From Pseudomonadales bacterium (GTDB lineage: Bacteria; Pseudomonadota; Gammaproteobacteria; Pseudomonadales; Halieaceae): a DNA stretch of 64,000 nucleotides. The translations under genes were made by a program, and so were the position numbers. Under the pieces are notes generated by a model that was not told where the DNA came from, made no database searches, and worked only from the letters and a program-made list of their open reading frames with translations. Positions within the stretch are counted from its first letter, which is position 1, and each line of letters starts with the position of its first letter. The stretch lies in NCBI GenBank assembly GCA_024234735.1, contig JACKNV010000005.1, positions 186,001 to 250,000 on the forward strand, given 5' to 3'. Positions 53,275-60,990 of this stretch are shown piece after piece.

Positions 53275-53331
53275 ATGAAACTGGTTCAGGATAGAACCGT
53301 GGAGAACATTCCGGAGGGGGCCGCCCAGTGA
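53275..53331 (+). CDS. 18-residue leader ORF coupled to the copper ATPase gene
   Basis: ATG with GGAGG 5 nt upstream opens an 18-codon frame, MKLVQDRTVENIPEGAAQ, whose TGA overlaps the GTG start of the copper-exporting ATPase (GTGA). The ATPase's own ribosome site (GGAGGGGG) lies inside it. The arrangement suggests translational coupling, or a short regulatory peptide. No Cys, His or Met cluster is present apart from the start Met, so direct copper sensing by the peptide is unlikely. It may simply be a chance upstream ORF. Confidence 0.45.
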   Translation: MKLVQDRTVENIPEGAAQ

Positions 53332-55580
53332 CCGCCGCTGCAATATCGGCCCGCCAGCAGACCCTGGCCGTGGAGGGCGCCGGCTGCGCCAGCTGCGTCA
53401 GCAAGATCGAGCAGGCGCTGGCGGCCGTGCCCGGGGTCGAGCGCGCCGAGATGAATTTTGCCGATCGCACCGTGGCGGTAAGCGGCAGCGCCGGCAGTGA
53501 ACAGCTGATAGCGGCCATCGAGCGGGCCGGTTACAACGCCCGGGCAATGGCGGATGTCCCCGATGAGCAAGCCCTGGACGACAAGACGGCCGCCGACCAG
53601 ACCTATTACCGGCGCCTGCTGGTAAAAATGGCGGTGGCCCTCGGGGTAGGGGTGCCGCTGATGGCCTGGGGACTGCTGGGAGGCGCCATGACGGTGACCA
53701 CCGGCGGCGAGCGCCTGGCCTGGCTGGCCGTGGGGCTGGCAACCCTGGGGGTGATGGCTTTTTCGGGCCGCCACTTTTACGTCGGCGCCTGGCGGACGCT
53801 GGCCAATCATACCGCCAACATGGACACACTGATCGCCCTGGGCACCGGCACCGCCTGGCTCTATTCCATGGTGGTGGTGTGCCTGCCCGGCTACCTGCCG
53901 GAGGTGGCGCGGCATGTGTACTTCGAGGCCACCGCCATGATTATCGGCCTGGTCAACCTGGGCCTGGCCCTGGAGTTGCGGGCCCGCGGCAAGACCTCGG
54001 AGGCGATCAGGCGCCTGATCGGCCTGCAGGCCCGCACCGCGCGGGTGCTGCGCGACGGCAAGGAGCTGGATATCGCCATCGAGCAGGTGCTGCGCGGCGA
54101 CCTGGTGCGGGTGCGCCCGGGCGAGAAGATCCCGGTGGACGGTCAGGTGAGCGAAGGCCGCTCGGCGGTGGACGAATCCATGCTCACCGGCGAGCCCATG
54201 CCGGTGGAAAAAGCCGCCGGCGACGAGGTGGTGGCCGGGACGTTGAACAAGAGCGGATCCATCGTGTTTCGCGCCACCCGGGTGGGCCGGGACACGGCGC
54301 TGGCGCGGATTATAGCCATGGTCAGGCGGGCGCAGAACTCCAAGCCGCCCATCGGGCGCCTGGCGGACGTGATCGCGGCCTATTTCGTGCCAACGGTGAT
54401 GATCATCGCCGTGCTCAGCGCCCTTGCCTGGCTGAACTTCGGGCCACAGCCGGCGCTGGCCTTTGCCATCGTGTCGGCCACCACTGTGCTGATTATCGCC
54501 TGCCCCTGTGCGCTGGGCCTGGCCACCCCCATGTCGGTGATGGTCGGGGTCGGCAAGGCCGCCGAGGCGGGTGTGCTGATTCGCAACGGCGAGGCGTTGC
54601 AGACGGCCTCGAAGCTCACCGCCATGATTCTGGACAAGACCGGCACGGTCACCGAGGGGGCGCCGCGGGTGACGGATGTCATCGCCACCGGCGAGCTGGG
54701 CGAGGACGAAATAATGCAGCTGGCTGCCGGCCTCGAGGCGGGCTCCGAGCACCCGCTGGCAGTGGCGATCCTGGAGAGCGCGGCGCAGCGCGGCGTAAGC
54801 CCCGACCGGGTATCCGGTTTCAATGCCCTGGCCGGTCGCGGGGTGGAGGCGCAGCTGGCTGGGCGCCGGCTGTTGCTGGGCAATGACAAGTTGATGGCTG
54901 AGCGCGGAATCGACTGCAGTGCCCGCGCCGACGTCGCCCGGGAACTGGCGGCGAAAGCGAGGACGCCGATGTATTTTGCGGTGGACGGTACGCTGGCGGC
55001 GATCATCGCCGTGGCCGATCCGATCAAGGCGGACTCCGCGGCGGCCATCAGGCGGCTGCGGGACAACGGCCTGCGGGTGGTGATGCTCACCGGCGATAAC
55101 CAGGCCACTGCCCGGGCGGTCGCCGGGCAGGTCGGCATCACCGAGTTTTATGCCGAGGTGCTGCCCGAGGACAAGGCCGCCAAGGTCGCCGAACTGCAGG
55201 CCCAGGGGGAGCTGGTGGGTATGACCGGCGACGGCATCAACGACGCCCCGGCCCTGGCCCTGGCCAATGTCGGCTTCGCCATCGGCACCGGCACCGACGT
55301 GGCCATCGAGAGCGCCGACATCACCCTGATGCGCGGCTCCCTGCACGGCCTCGCGGACGCCATCGCGGTGAGCAGGGCCACGCTGGCGAACATCCGCCAG
55401 AACCTGTTTGGTGCCTTCATATACAATATAGCCGGCATTCCGGTGGCGGCGGGCGTGCTGTATCCGTTTTTCGGTGTGCTGCTGAGCCCGGTGATCGCCG
55501 GTGGGGCCATGGCCTTTTCCTCCCTGACCGTGGTCAGCAACGCCAACCGTTTGCGCCTGTTCAGGCCGCAGGAGCAATAG
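53328..55580 (+). CDS. copA: Copper-exporting P1B-type ATPase
   Basis: Inner-membrane Cu(I) efflux pump of 750 residues. One N-terminal heavy-metal domain has GCASC (C20, C23). The core holds TM6 IIACPCALGLATP (CPC near 392-394), the phosphorylation site ILDKTGTVTEG (Asp near 436), SEHPLAVAI and MTGDGINDAPAL; the last helices contain GAMAFSSLTVVSNANRLRL. The single metal domain of form GAGCASC, rather than GMTCxxC, is a small variation. It starts at GTG overlapping an 18-codon upstream ORF, and the cupredoxin-like gene begins 3 nt after its stop. No CueR-type regulator is adjacent. Confidence 0.95.
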   Translation: MTAAAISARQQTLAVEGAGCASCVSKIEQALAAVPGVERAEMNFADRTVAVSGSAGSEQLIAAIERAGYNARAMADVPDEQALDDKTAADQTYYRRLLVKMAVALGVGVPLMAWGLLGGAMTVTTGGERLAWLAVGLATLGVMAFSGRHFYVGAWRTLANHTANMDTLIALGTGTAWLYSMVVVCLPGYLPEVARHVYFEATAMIIGLVNLGLALELRARGKTSEAIRRLIGLQARTARVLRDGKELDIAIEQVLRGDLVRVRPGEKIPVDGQVSEGRSAVDESMLTGEPMPVEKAAGDEVVAGTLNKSGSIVFRATRVGRDTALARIIAMVRRAQNSKPPIGRLADVIAAYFVPTVMIIAVLSALAWLNFGPQPALAFAIVSATTVLIIACPCALGLATPMSVMVGVGKAAEAGVLIRNGEALQTASKLTAMILDKTGTVTEGAPRVTDVIATGELGEDEIMQLAAGLEAGSEHPLAVAILESAAQRGVSPDRVSGFNALAGRGVEAQLAGRRLLLGNDKLMAERGIDCSARADVARELAAKARTPMYFAVDGTLAAIIAVADPIKADSAAAIRRLRDNGLRVVMLTGDNQATARAVAGQVGITEFYAEVLPEDKAAKVAELQAQGELVGMTGDGINDAPALALANVGFAIGTGTDVAIESADITLMRGSLHGLADAIAVSRATLANIRQNLFGAFIYNIAGIPVAAGVLYPFFGVLLSPVIAGGAMAFSSLTVVSNANRLRLFRPQEQ

Positions 55581-55583
55581 GGC

Positions 55584-55937
55584 GTGTGGTTGGTCAATCT
55601 GTGTGGCCTGGCCCTCATCGCCCTGATCGTGTGGTGGTTCTGGCTGTACCGGCCTCCCGAGGCGGCGTCCCTGGAGGAATTACCGGAGATTGTCGTCGAT
55701 AACGGCACCTACCAGCCGGCGCGCCTGCGGGTCGCGGCGGATACTCCCGTCACCTTGCGTTTCCTGCGGCGCGATGAATCGCCCTGCGCCGAAACGGTCA
55801 TCTTTCCTGGCCTCGATCTCAGCGCCGCGCTACCGCTGGGCAAGCCCGTGACCCTGCAATTGCCGCCGCTGCAACCGGGCGAGTACGAATTTCACTGCCA
55901 GATGCAGATGTACCGGGGTGTGCTGCAGGCGGGGTAA
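55584..55937 (+). CDS. Membrane-anchored cupredoxin-like protein
   Basis: A 117-residue protein: an N-terminal membrane helix (about 4-22), then a short beta-rich domain. It has ESPCAETVIFPGLDLSAALP and ends EYEFHCQMQMYRGVLQAG. Cys/His/Met spacing of this kind is a cupredoxin-type copper site (Cys in SPCAE, HC and Met in FHCQMQM). It starts at GTG 3 nt after copA, so it is co-transcribed and probably hands copper to or from the pump on the periplasmic side. Small cupredoxins next to CopA are known in other bacteria; the exact role is unproven. Confidence 0.82.
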   Translation: MWLVNLCGLALIALIVWWFWLYRPPEAASLEELPEIVVDNGTYQPARLRVAADTPVTLRFLRRDESPCAETVIFPGLDLSAALPLGKPVTLQLPPLQPGEYEFHCQMQMYRGVLQAG

Positions 55938-55969
55938 GCGGTCATCGGGCTGCTGCATCGAGGGATGAG

Positions 55970-56452
55970 ATGTCAACTCGCATGATCAAGGTAATACCGG
56001 CCAGCGACACAGAGTATGATCTAGCATTTGCGACGATGCGGGAGAACATGATCGCGTACCATGAAAAGTATGAATTACCGTGGAATCAGGATTGGTTAGA
56101 CAGAAACTTCCGACATAAGGAAAACTATTCGGTTTTCAGTTCCACAGGCTGGATTGGTTTTCTCTCGCTTGAATGGCGCAACAGCGATCTGTTCATTCAT
56201 ACACTGCAGCTGACCAGGCGGGCACAGGGCAGCGTGTATGGCGCTAGAGTCTATGAATGGATGGTGGAGCAGATGAAGCTGAAGGGAATAGAAAAAATAA
56301 CCTGTAAGACGTTTCGTGGTTCTTCGATGCTTGGTCTTTATAAGCGAATGGGGTTTTCCGAAGTGGCGCAGGAAAAGTATCTGGTCACGCTTGAGATGCG
56401 CCCTGGCGAGCATAAACCATTGGGGCGTGCATACCGTTCGCCTCGGTTGTAG
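55970..56452 (+). CDS. GNAT family N-acetyltransferase (AT-rich)
   Basis: A 160-residue acetyltransferase of the GNAT fold. It has IHTLQLTRRAQGSVYGARVYEWM, the beta4-alpha3 acetyl-CoA region in a divergent form (the Q/RxxGxG/A motif is RRAQGSVYG), and MLGLYKRMGFSEV, the classic late GNAT helix-strand. Substrate unknown. The base composition is clearly lower in GC than in copA just upstream, and codon use is unlike its neighbours, which suggests recent transfer. It starts 32 bp after the cupredoxin-like gene. Confidence 0.85.
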   Translation: MSTRMIKVIPASDTEYDLAFATMRENMIAYHEKYELPWNQDWLDRNFRHKENYSVFSSTGWIGFLSLEWRNSDLFIHTLQLTRRAQGSVYGARVYEWMVEQMKLKGIEKITCKTFRGSSMLGLYKRMGFSEVAQEKYLVTLEMRPGEHKPLGRAYRSPRL

Positions 56453-56745
56453 GGCATTAACGGGCGCTACCCATGCTCTACACCCTCTGCTACTCCACGC
56501 CTTCCGATAAAGACCGTGAATCCATTCGTTCCTTCAGGCGCGAGCATGCCCCCCCTTTCGCGACGTAAACGAATCACTCTGTATTGCCGGCACGTTGGAG
56601 AGCGCTACTGTCTGTGCGTATGACGGTACAAAGATTGTAGACCTTGAGCTGTTCAAATTTGAAACTTGACAGGGCTGGGAGCCATTGCTCTTATCGTGTA
56701 CCGGGTCTATTTAGCTATCCAACAATATACGCATAGGTCGGGAAA
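56453..56745. other. AT-richer non-coding stretch after the GNAT gene
   Basis: About 290 bp without a supported gene. A 31-codon frame (56473-56568, starting MLYTLCYSTPSDKD) has no ribosome site and no family match I can name. It may be a remnant. The composition resembles the GNAT gene more than the flanking chromosome. Confidence 0.4.
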
Positions 56746-56922
56746 TTGACTGAAATACGATACGGAGGCTGCGAGTGCGGCGCCATCCGCTTTCGCGCCG
56801 CCAGCCTGAAGGACAACTCGCACGTTTGCCACTGCCGCATGTGCCAAAAGGCTTTGGGCAATTTTTTTGCTGCCCTCGTTGGGGTGCCGCATGTTGATTT
56901 TACCCGGACGGCGCTGACGTAA
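56746..56922 (+). pseudogene. Truncated GFA (CENP-V/formaldehyde-activating-like) family gene
   Basis: From a TTG, 58 codons read as the first half of a GFA-family protein: YGGCECGAIRFR and then SHVCHCRMCQKALGNFFAAL, with the zinc-binding Cys pairs CECG and CHCxxC. It breaks off at TAA just after FTRTALT, before the conserved C-terminal RGFCxxCG half. GFA proteins are about 120-150 residues, so this is a truncated gene, or a very short stand-alone zinc domain. It lies in the AT-rich, possibly transferred patch with the GNAT gene. Confidence 0.75.
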
Positions 56923-57009
56923 TCCGGCGGTCCAATCGCCAGCATCCGGACCATGAGACAACTGACTGGAACTCTGATGCACAGGCATAACTCGAGTGGA
57001 GGTAAAACC

Positions 57010-58722
57010 ATGAGGTTTGTCGTTATTGCTATCCTGGCTGTGTGGGCACTGGCGCTGGGCCAGTTCGCCGTGGCCGATCAAGCCGCGGAACTCATCTATC
57101 GCAACGGCGTCATCCTTACCATGAACGATGACCAGCCCAGCGCCGAGGCGGTGGCGGTCAGGGATGGCCGGATCGTCGCGGTGGGCGCGGAGGCCGACGT
57201 GCTGGCGAGCGCGGGCGAGCAAACCCACATCGTCGATCTCGCCGGCAGGACCATGCTGCCGGGCTTCGTGGACTCCCACGGCCACGCCTACCTGATCGGC
57301 CTGCAGGCATCGACGGCCAATCTGTTGCCCCCGCCGGATGGCGAGGGCCGCGATATCGCCTCGCTGCAGGCGCTGCTCTCGGACTGGGCCGCGGACCATC
57401 AGGAAGCAGTCAGCGAGATAGGCTGGATCGTCGGTTTCGGCTACGACGACTCGCAGCTGGCGGAGCAACGGCACCCCACCCGGGACGACCTCGACAAGGT
57501 CTCCACGGACATTCCGGTGATCATCATCCACCAGTCGGGTCACCTCGGCGTGGCCAACAGCAGGGCGCTGCAACTGGCCGGTGTCAGTGCTGCCACGCCG
57601 GATCCCGAGGGCGGGACATTTCGCCGCAGGGGCGGCTCCCGGGAGCCCAACGGGGTGCTGGAGGAGTACGCTTTTTTCCATGTGCTGAGCCAGCTGATGG
57701 CCAATTTCGATGCGTCCGACAACGATGCCCTGGTAGTGGAGGGCACCCGGCTGCTGGCCTCTTACGGTTATACCACGGCCCAGGAGGGGCGGGCGATGGG
57801 AGAGAGTCTGGCCGCCATGCAGCGGGTGGCCGACAGCGGCAGACTCGCCGTGGACCTGGTCGCCTACCCGGATATCCTGGAAGTCGACGCCATCCAGCCG
57901 TCGCGCCGGTACAGCAACCGCTTCCGGGTCGGTGGCGCCAAGCTGACCATAGATGGCTCCCCCCAGGGCAAGACGGCCTGGTTGCGCGAGCCCTATTTCG
58001 TGCCGCCGGACGGTCAGGGGCAGGATTACCGCGGGTATCCGGCCATCGACGAAAAAACCACTTTCGATGCCGTGGACAAGGCCTATGCCAACGGCTGGCA
58101 GATACTGGCCCATGCCAACGGCGATGCCGCCATCGACCGCTTTATCGAGGCGGTGCGCCTGGCCAGGGCCCGGCATCCCGGGGTGGACAACCGCCCGGTG
58201 CTCATCCACGGGCAGGTATTGCGCAAGGACCAGGTTGGGCAGCTCAAAGAGCTGGGTATATTCCCGTCGCTGTTCCCCATGCACACCTTCTACTGGGGGG
58301 ACTGGCACCGGCAGTCGGTGCTCGGCCCCGAACGGGCGGAGAACATATCGCCCACCGGCTGGGTGTTGCAGCAGCAGATGATGTTCGGCACCCACCACGA
58401 CGCGCCGGTGGCGCTGCCGGATTCCATGCGGGTGCTGTCCGCCACGGTGACCCGCAAGTCGCGCTCCGGCAGGGTGCTGGGCCCGGAGCACCGCGTCCCG
58501 GTCGCCACCGCCCTCAAGGCGATGACGATCTGGCCGGCCTGGCAGCATTTCGAAGAGGACAACAAGGGCAGTATCGAGGTGGGCAAGCTTGCGGATTTCG
58601 TCATTCTGTCGGACAACCCGCTGAGCGTGCCGCCAGATGAGCTGGCGGATATCACCGTGCTGGAGACCATCAAGGAGGGCATCACGATCTACAAACGGCC
58701 TGGCCCACCCGGCCCTGGGTGA
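57010..58722 (+). CDS. Exported YtcJ-like amidohydrolase
   Basis: A 570-residue amidohydrolase 3 (YtcJ/NfdA-like) with a signal peptide (hydrophobic 3-18, ending AVADQAA). The start of the barrel has LPGFVDSHGHAYLIGL with the HxH metal pair; IIIHQSGHLGVANSRAL, WQILAHANGDAAIDRF and VLIHGQVLRKDQ carry later metal and substrate residues. FGTHHDAPVALPDSM holds the conserved final Asp. Members hydrolyse formamides, N-acyl and cyclic amides. ATG at 57010 with GGAGG 8 nt upstream places the signal sequence first. It follows the truncated GFA gene and precedes the SDR/acyl-CoA dehydrogenase run. Confidence 0.9.
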   Translation: MRFVVIAILAVWALALGQFAVADQAAELIYRNGVILTMNDDQPSAEAVAVRDGRIVAVGAEADVLASAGEQTHIVDLAGRTMLPGFVDSHGHAYLIGLQASTANLLPPPDGEGRDIASLQALLSDWAADHQEAVSEIGWIVGFGYDDSQLAEQRHPTRDDLDKVSTDIPVIIIHQSGHLGVANSRALQLAGVSAATPDPEGGTFRRRGGSREPNGVLEEYAFFHVLSQLMANFDASDNDALVVEGTRLLASYGYTTAQEGRAMGESLAAMQRVADSGRLAVDLVAYPDILEVDAIQPSRRYSNRFRVGGAKLTIDGSPQGKTAWLREPYFVPPDGQGQDYRGYPAIDEKTTFDAVDKAYANGWQILAHANGDAAIDRFIEAVRLARARHPGVDNRPVLIHGQVLRKDQVGQLKELGIFPSLFPMHTFYWGDWHRQSVLGPERAENISPTGWVLQQQMMFGTHHDAPVALPDSMRVLSATVTRKSRSGRVLGPEHRVPVATALKAMTIWPAWQHFEEDNKGSIEVGKLADFVILSDNPLSVPPDELADITVLETIKEGITIYKRPGPPGPG

Positions 58723-58745
58723 GCCCGCCAGGGTTTGTAAACTCA

Positions 58746-58767
58746 CGTTAATCGCTTACCCTTAACG
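58746..58767. promoter_or_regulatory. Inverted repeat CGTTAA-N10-TTAACG upstream of the SDR/ACAD run
   Basis: Perfect 6-bp arms at 58746-58751 and 58762-58767, 29 bp before the SDR start codon. A preceding GTTTGTAAAC and the core GCTTACC also appear in altered order at about 29986-30003 (GTTTACAAAC, then GCTTACC), upstream of the LHPP-like gene. The symmetry and position fit a TetR-type operator, but no regulator is identified. Confidence 0.35.
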
Positions 58768-58796
58768 CCCCGCAAAATATATACAGGAATAACGCC

Positions 58797-59627
58797 ATGT
58801 CCGCTGCCAGCCTCGATATCCAGCGCCTGTTCTCCCTGGATGGCAAGGTGGCCCTGGTCACCGGCGGCTCCCGGGGGATCGGCTACATGATCAGCCAGGG
58901 CCTGTTGCAGGCGGGGGCCAGGGTCTACATCACCGCGCGCAAGGCCGAGGCCTGCCAGCAGGCGGCACGGGAGCTGGGCCGCTACGGTGAGTGCATCGCC
59001 CTGCCGGCCAATGTGACGGACCCCGAGGGACGGCGGCAGCTCTGCGAGCAGCTCGGTGCCGCCGAGCCGCGCCTGCACATCCTGGTCAACAACGCCGGTG
59101 CCGCCTGGGGGGAGAAGTTCGAGGCGTATCCCGAGGAGGCCTTCGACAAGCTGATGAGTGTCAACGTCACCGCGGTGTTCAGCCTGACCCGGGCGCTGAC
59201 TCCGTTGCTGGAGGCCGCGTCCGCGCCGGAAAGGGACGATCCGGCACGGGTGGTCAATATCGGTTCCATGGATGGCCTGCATATTCCCACGGTGACCGGT
59301 ACCGGCACTTACGCCTATACCGCCAGCAAGGCGGCGGTGCACCAGCTCACCCGGCACCTGGCGGTGGAGCTGGGGCCGCGCCAGATTACCGTCAATGCCG
59401 TGGCTCCCGGGTTCTTCCCCAGCAAGATGACAGACTACGTATTCGAAACCCGGCGCAGGGAGATTGAAAGCAACAGCCTGCTGGGCCGGGTGGGCAAGGA
59501 CGAGGAGATGGCGGGCATCGCCATTTACCTGTGCTCCCGGGCCGGCGCCTATACCCACGGTGCGGTGATTCCCGTGGATGGCGGTACTTCGATCAACTGG
59601 CAGCATGCCAGGGTGGAGCGCGCCTGA
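58797..59627 (+). CDS. SDR family oxidoreductase (RhlG/FabG-like)
   Basis: A 276-residue classical SDR: VALVTGGSRGIGY at 19-31, VNNAG near 98-102, Ser in NIGSMDGL and AYTASK as YxxxK. The closest pattern is RhlG-type 3-oxoacyl reductases, which have the longer TVTGTGTYAYTASK loop. It probably acts on 3-hydroxy- or 3-oxoacyl thioesters. It precedes three acyl-CoA dehydrogenases on the same strand, so it likely forms part of a chain-shortening pathway for a fatty acid, terpenoid or steroid side chain. Ribosome site CAGGA is 8 nt before the ATG. Confidence 0.9.
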   Translation: MSAASLDIQRLFSLDGKVALVTGGSRGIGYMISQGLLQAGARVYITARKAEACQQAARELGRYGECIALPANVTDPEGRRQLCEQLGAAEPRLHILVNNAGAAWGEKFEAYPEEAFDKLMSVNVTAVFSLTRALTPLLEAASAPERDDPARVVNIGSMDGLHIPTVTGTGTYAYTASKAAVHQLTRHLAVELGPRQITVNAVAPGFFPSKMTDYVFETRRREIESNSLLGRVGKDEEMAGIAIYLCSRAGAYTHGAVIPVDGGTSINWQHARVERA

Positions 59628-59702
59628 CGGCAAACCAGGTCGTGCGGACACCCCTCACCTTGCAACACGCGATCCTACTTCACTCACGATGGAAAACTGA
59701 CA

Positions 59703-60875
59703 ATGCCCCTGGACTTCGATAGCGCGCGCCTGCCCAACCCCAATATACGCCCGGAACACGAGGAGTGGCGCACCCAGCTGCGCCGTTTTATCGATACCGA
59801 AATCATGCCCCATGCCGAGGACTGGGACGAGGCGGGGCACATCCCCATCGAACTGTGGCCCAAGGCCGCGGCGGTGGGCCTGCTGGGGCTGGGGTATCCG
59901 GAAGAGTTTGGTGGCATCAGCGAGGGTGTCGATGTCTGGCACGGCTGGATTGCCAACGAGGAGCTGGCGCGCATCGGGGCCGGCGGGATCAACGCCAGCC
60001 TGATGGTGCATGGCATCGGCCTGCCGCCGGTGATCAACTGGGGCAGCCAGGCATTGAAGGACATGGTGGCGCCGCCGGTGCTGGCCGGTGAAAAACACAT
60101 TTCCCTCGGCATCACCGAGCCCGGGGCGGGCTCCGACGTGGCACAGCTGGCCACTACCGCGGTGCGCGACGGCGATCACTACATCGTGAACGGTTCCAAG
60201 ACCTACATCACCGGTGGCATGCGCGCCAACTGGGTGTCCACCGCGGTGCGTACCGGCGGGCCGGGTGCCCGGGGCGTCTCCATGCTGCTGATCCCCACCG
60301 ACGCCGAGGGCTTCAGCCGCACCCAGCTGGACCGGAAACAGGGCTGGTGGGCGTCGGACACCGCGACCCTGTATTTCGACAATGTCAGGGTGCCGGCCAG
60401 CAACCTCATCGGCGAGGAAAACCAGGGCTTCCTGGTGATCATGACCAATTTCAACGCCGAGCGCATGGCCATGGCGGCCAGTATGGAAGCCCTGGGGCGG
60501 GTTTGCCTCGAGGAGGCGGTCGCCTGGGCCCGCGAGCGCAAGACCTTCGGCAAGCGTCTGGCGGACCATCAGGTAATCCGCCACAAGATCGCCCAGATGA
60601 AGCAGAAACTGAATGCCACCCAGGCTTATATCCGCAGCTGTTACGAGGCGATCGAGGCCGGTAACGCCAACCCCGGCGACATCGCCCTGCTCAAGGTGCA
60701 GGCCAGCGAAACCATGGAGTTCTGCGCCCGCGAGGCCATGCAGATTCTCGGAGGCATCGGGTACATGCGCGGCAACCGGGTGGAACGCATCTACCGGGAG
60801 GTGCGGGTGAACGCCATCGGGGGCGGCTCCGAGGAGATCATGCGGGACCTGGCGGCGCGCCAGTACGGCCTGTAG
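59703..60875 (+). CDS. Acyl-CoA dehydrogenase
   Basis: A 390-residue FAD enzyme oxidising acyl-CoA to 2-enoyl-CoA. It has GITEPGAGSDVAQL and VNGSKTYITGG in the middle beta-domain and ARERKTFGKRLADHQVIRHKI in the C-terminal helical domain, and IGGGSEEIMRDLAARQYGL closes the protein. The first signature is close to AMTEPxxGSDxxxL of the family. It lies in the same orientation as the two acyl-CoA dehydrogenase genes that follow, but a gap of 115 bp separates them; it may therefore work alone as a homotetramer. Ribosome site GGAAAA is about 8 nt before the ATG. Confidence 0.93.
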   Translation: MPLDFDSARLPNPNIRPEHEEWRTQLRRFIDTEIMPHAEDWDEAGHIPIELWPKAAAVGLLGLGYPEEFGGISEGVDVWHGWIANEELARIGAGGINASLMVHGIGLPPVINWGSQALKDMVAPPVLAGEKHISLGITEPGAGSDVAQLATTAVRDGDHYIVNGSKTYITGGMRANWVSTAVRTGGPGARGVSMLLIPTDAEGFSRTQLDRKQGWWASDTATLYFDNVRVPASNLIGEENQGFLVIMTNFNAERMAMAASMEALGRVCLEEAVAWARERKTFGKRLADHQVIRHKIAQMKQKLNATQAYIRSCYEAIEAGNANPGDIALLKVQASETMEFCAREAMQILGGIGYMRGNRVERIYREVRVNAIGGGSEEIMRDLAARQYGL

Positions 60876-60990
60876 GGCTGCCTGCGCAGGGCAGCGGATT
60901 ATTCGCCGATTGAAAATCGGCCCTGCGTGACCACCGTGCTCCAGGGCCGCGTCGATTCGACCTCCAATGTGCGACAGGAAATCCAGACTT

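Noticed and set aside
53286..55577. 763-codon minus-strand frame opposite copA
   Set aside because: The plus strand has GCASC, CPC and DKTGT of a P1B ATPase in order; the opposite frame is His/Gly/Gln-rich shadow.
56707..58746. 679-codon minus-strand frame opposite the YtcJ-like gene
   Set aside because: Shadow of a gene with a ribosome site, signal peptide and amidohydrolase motifs on the plus strand.
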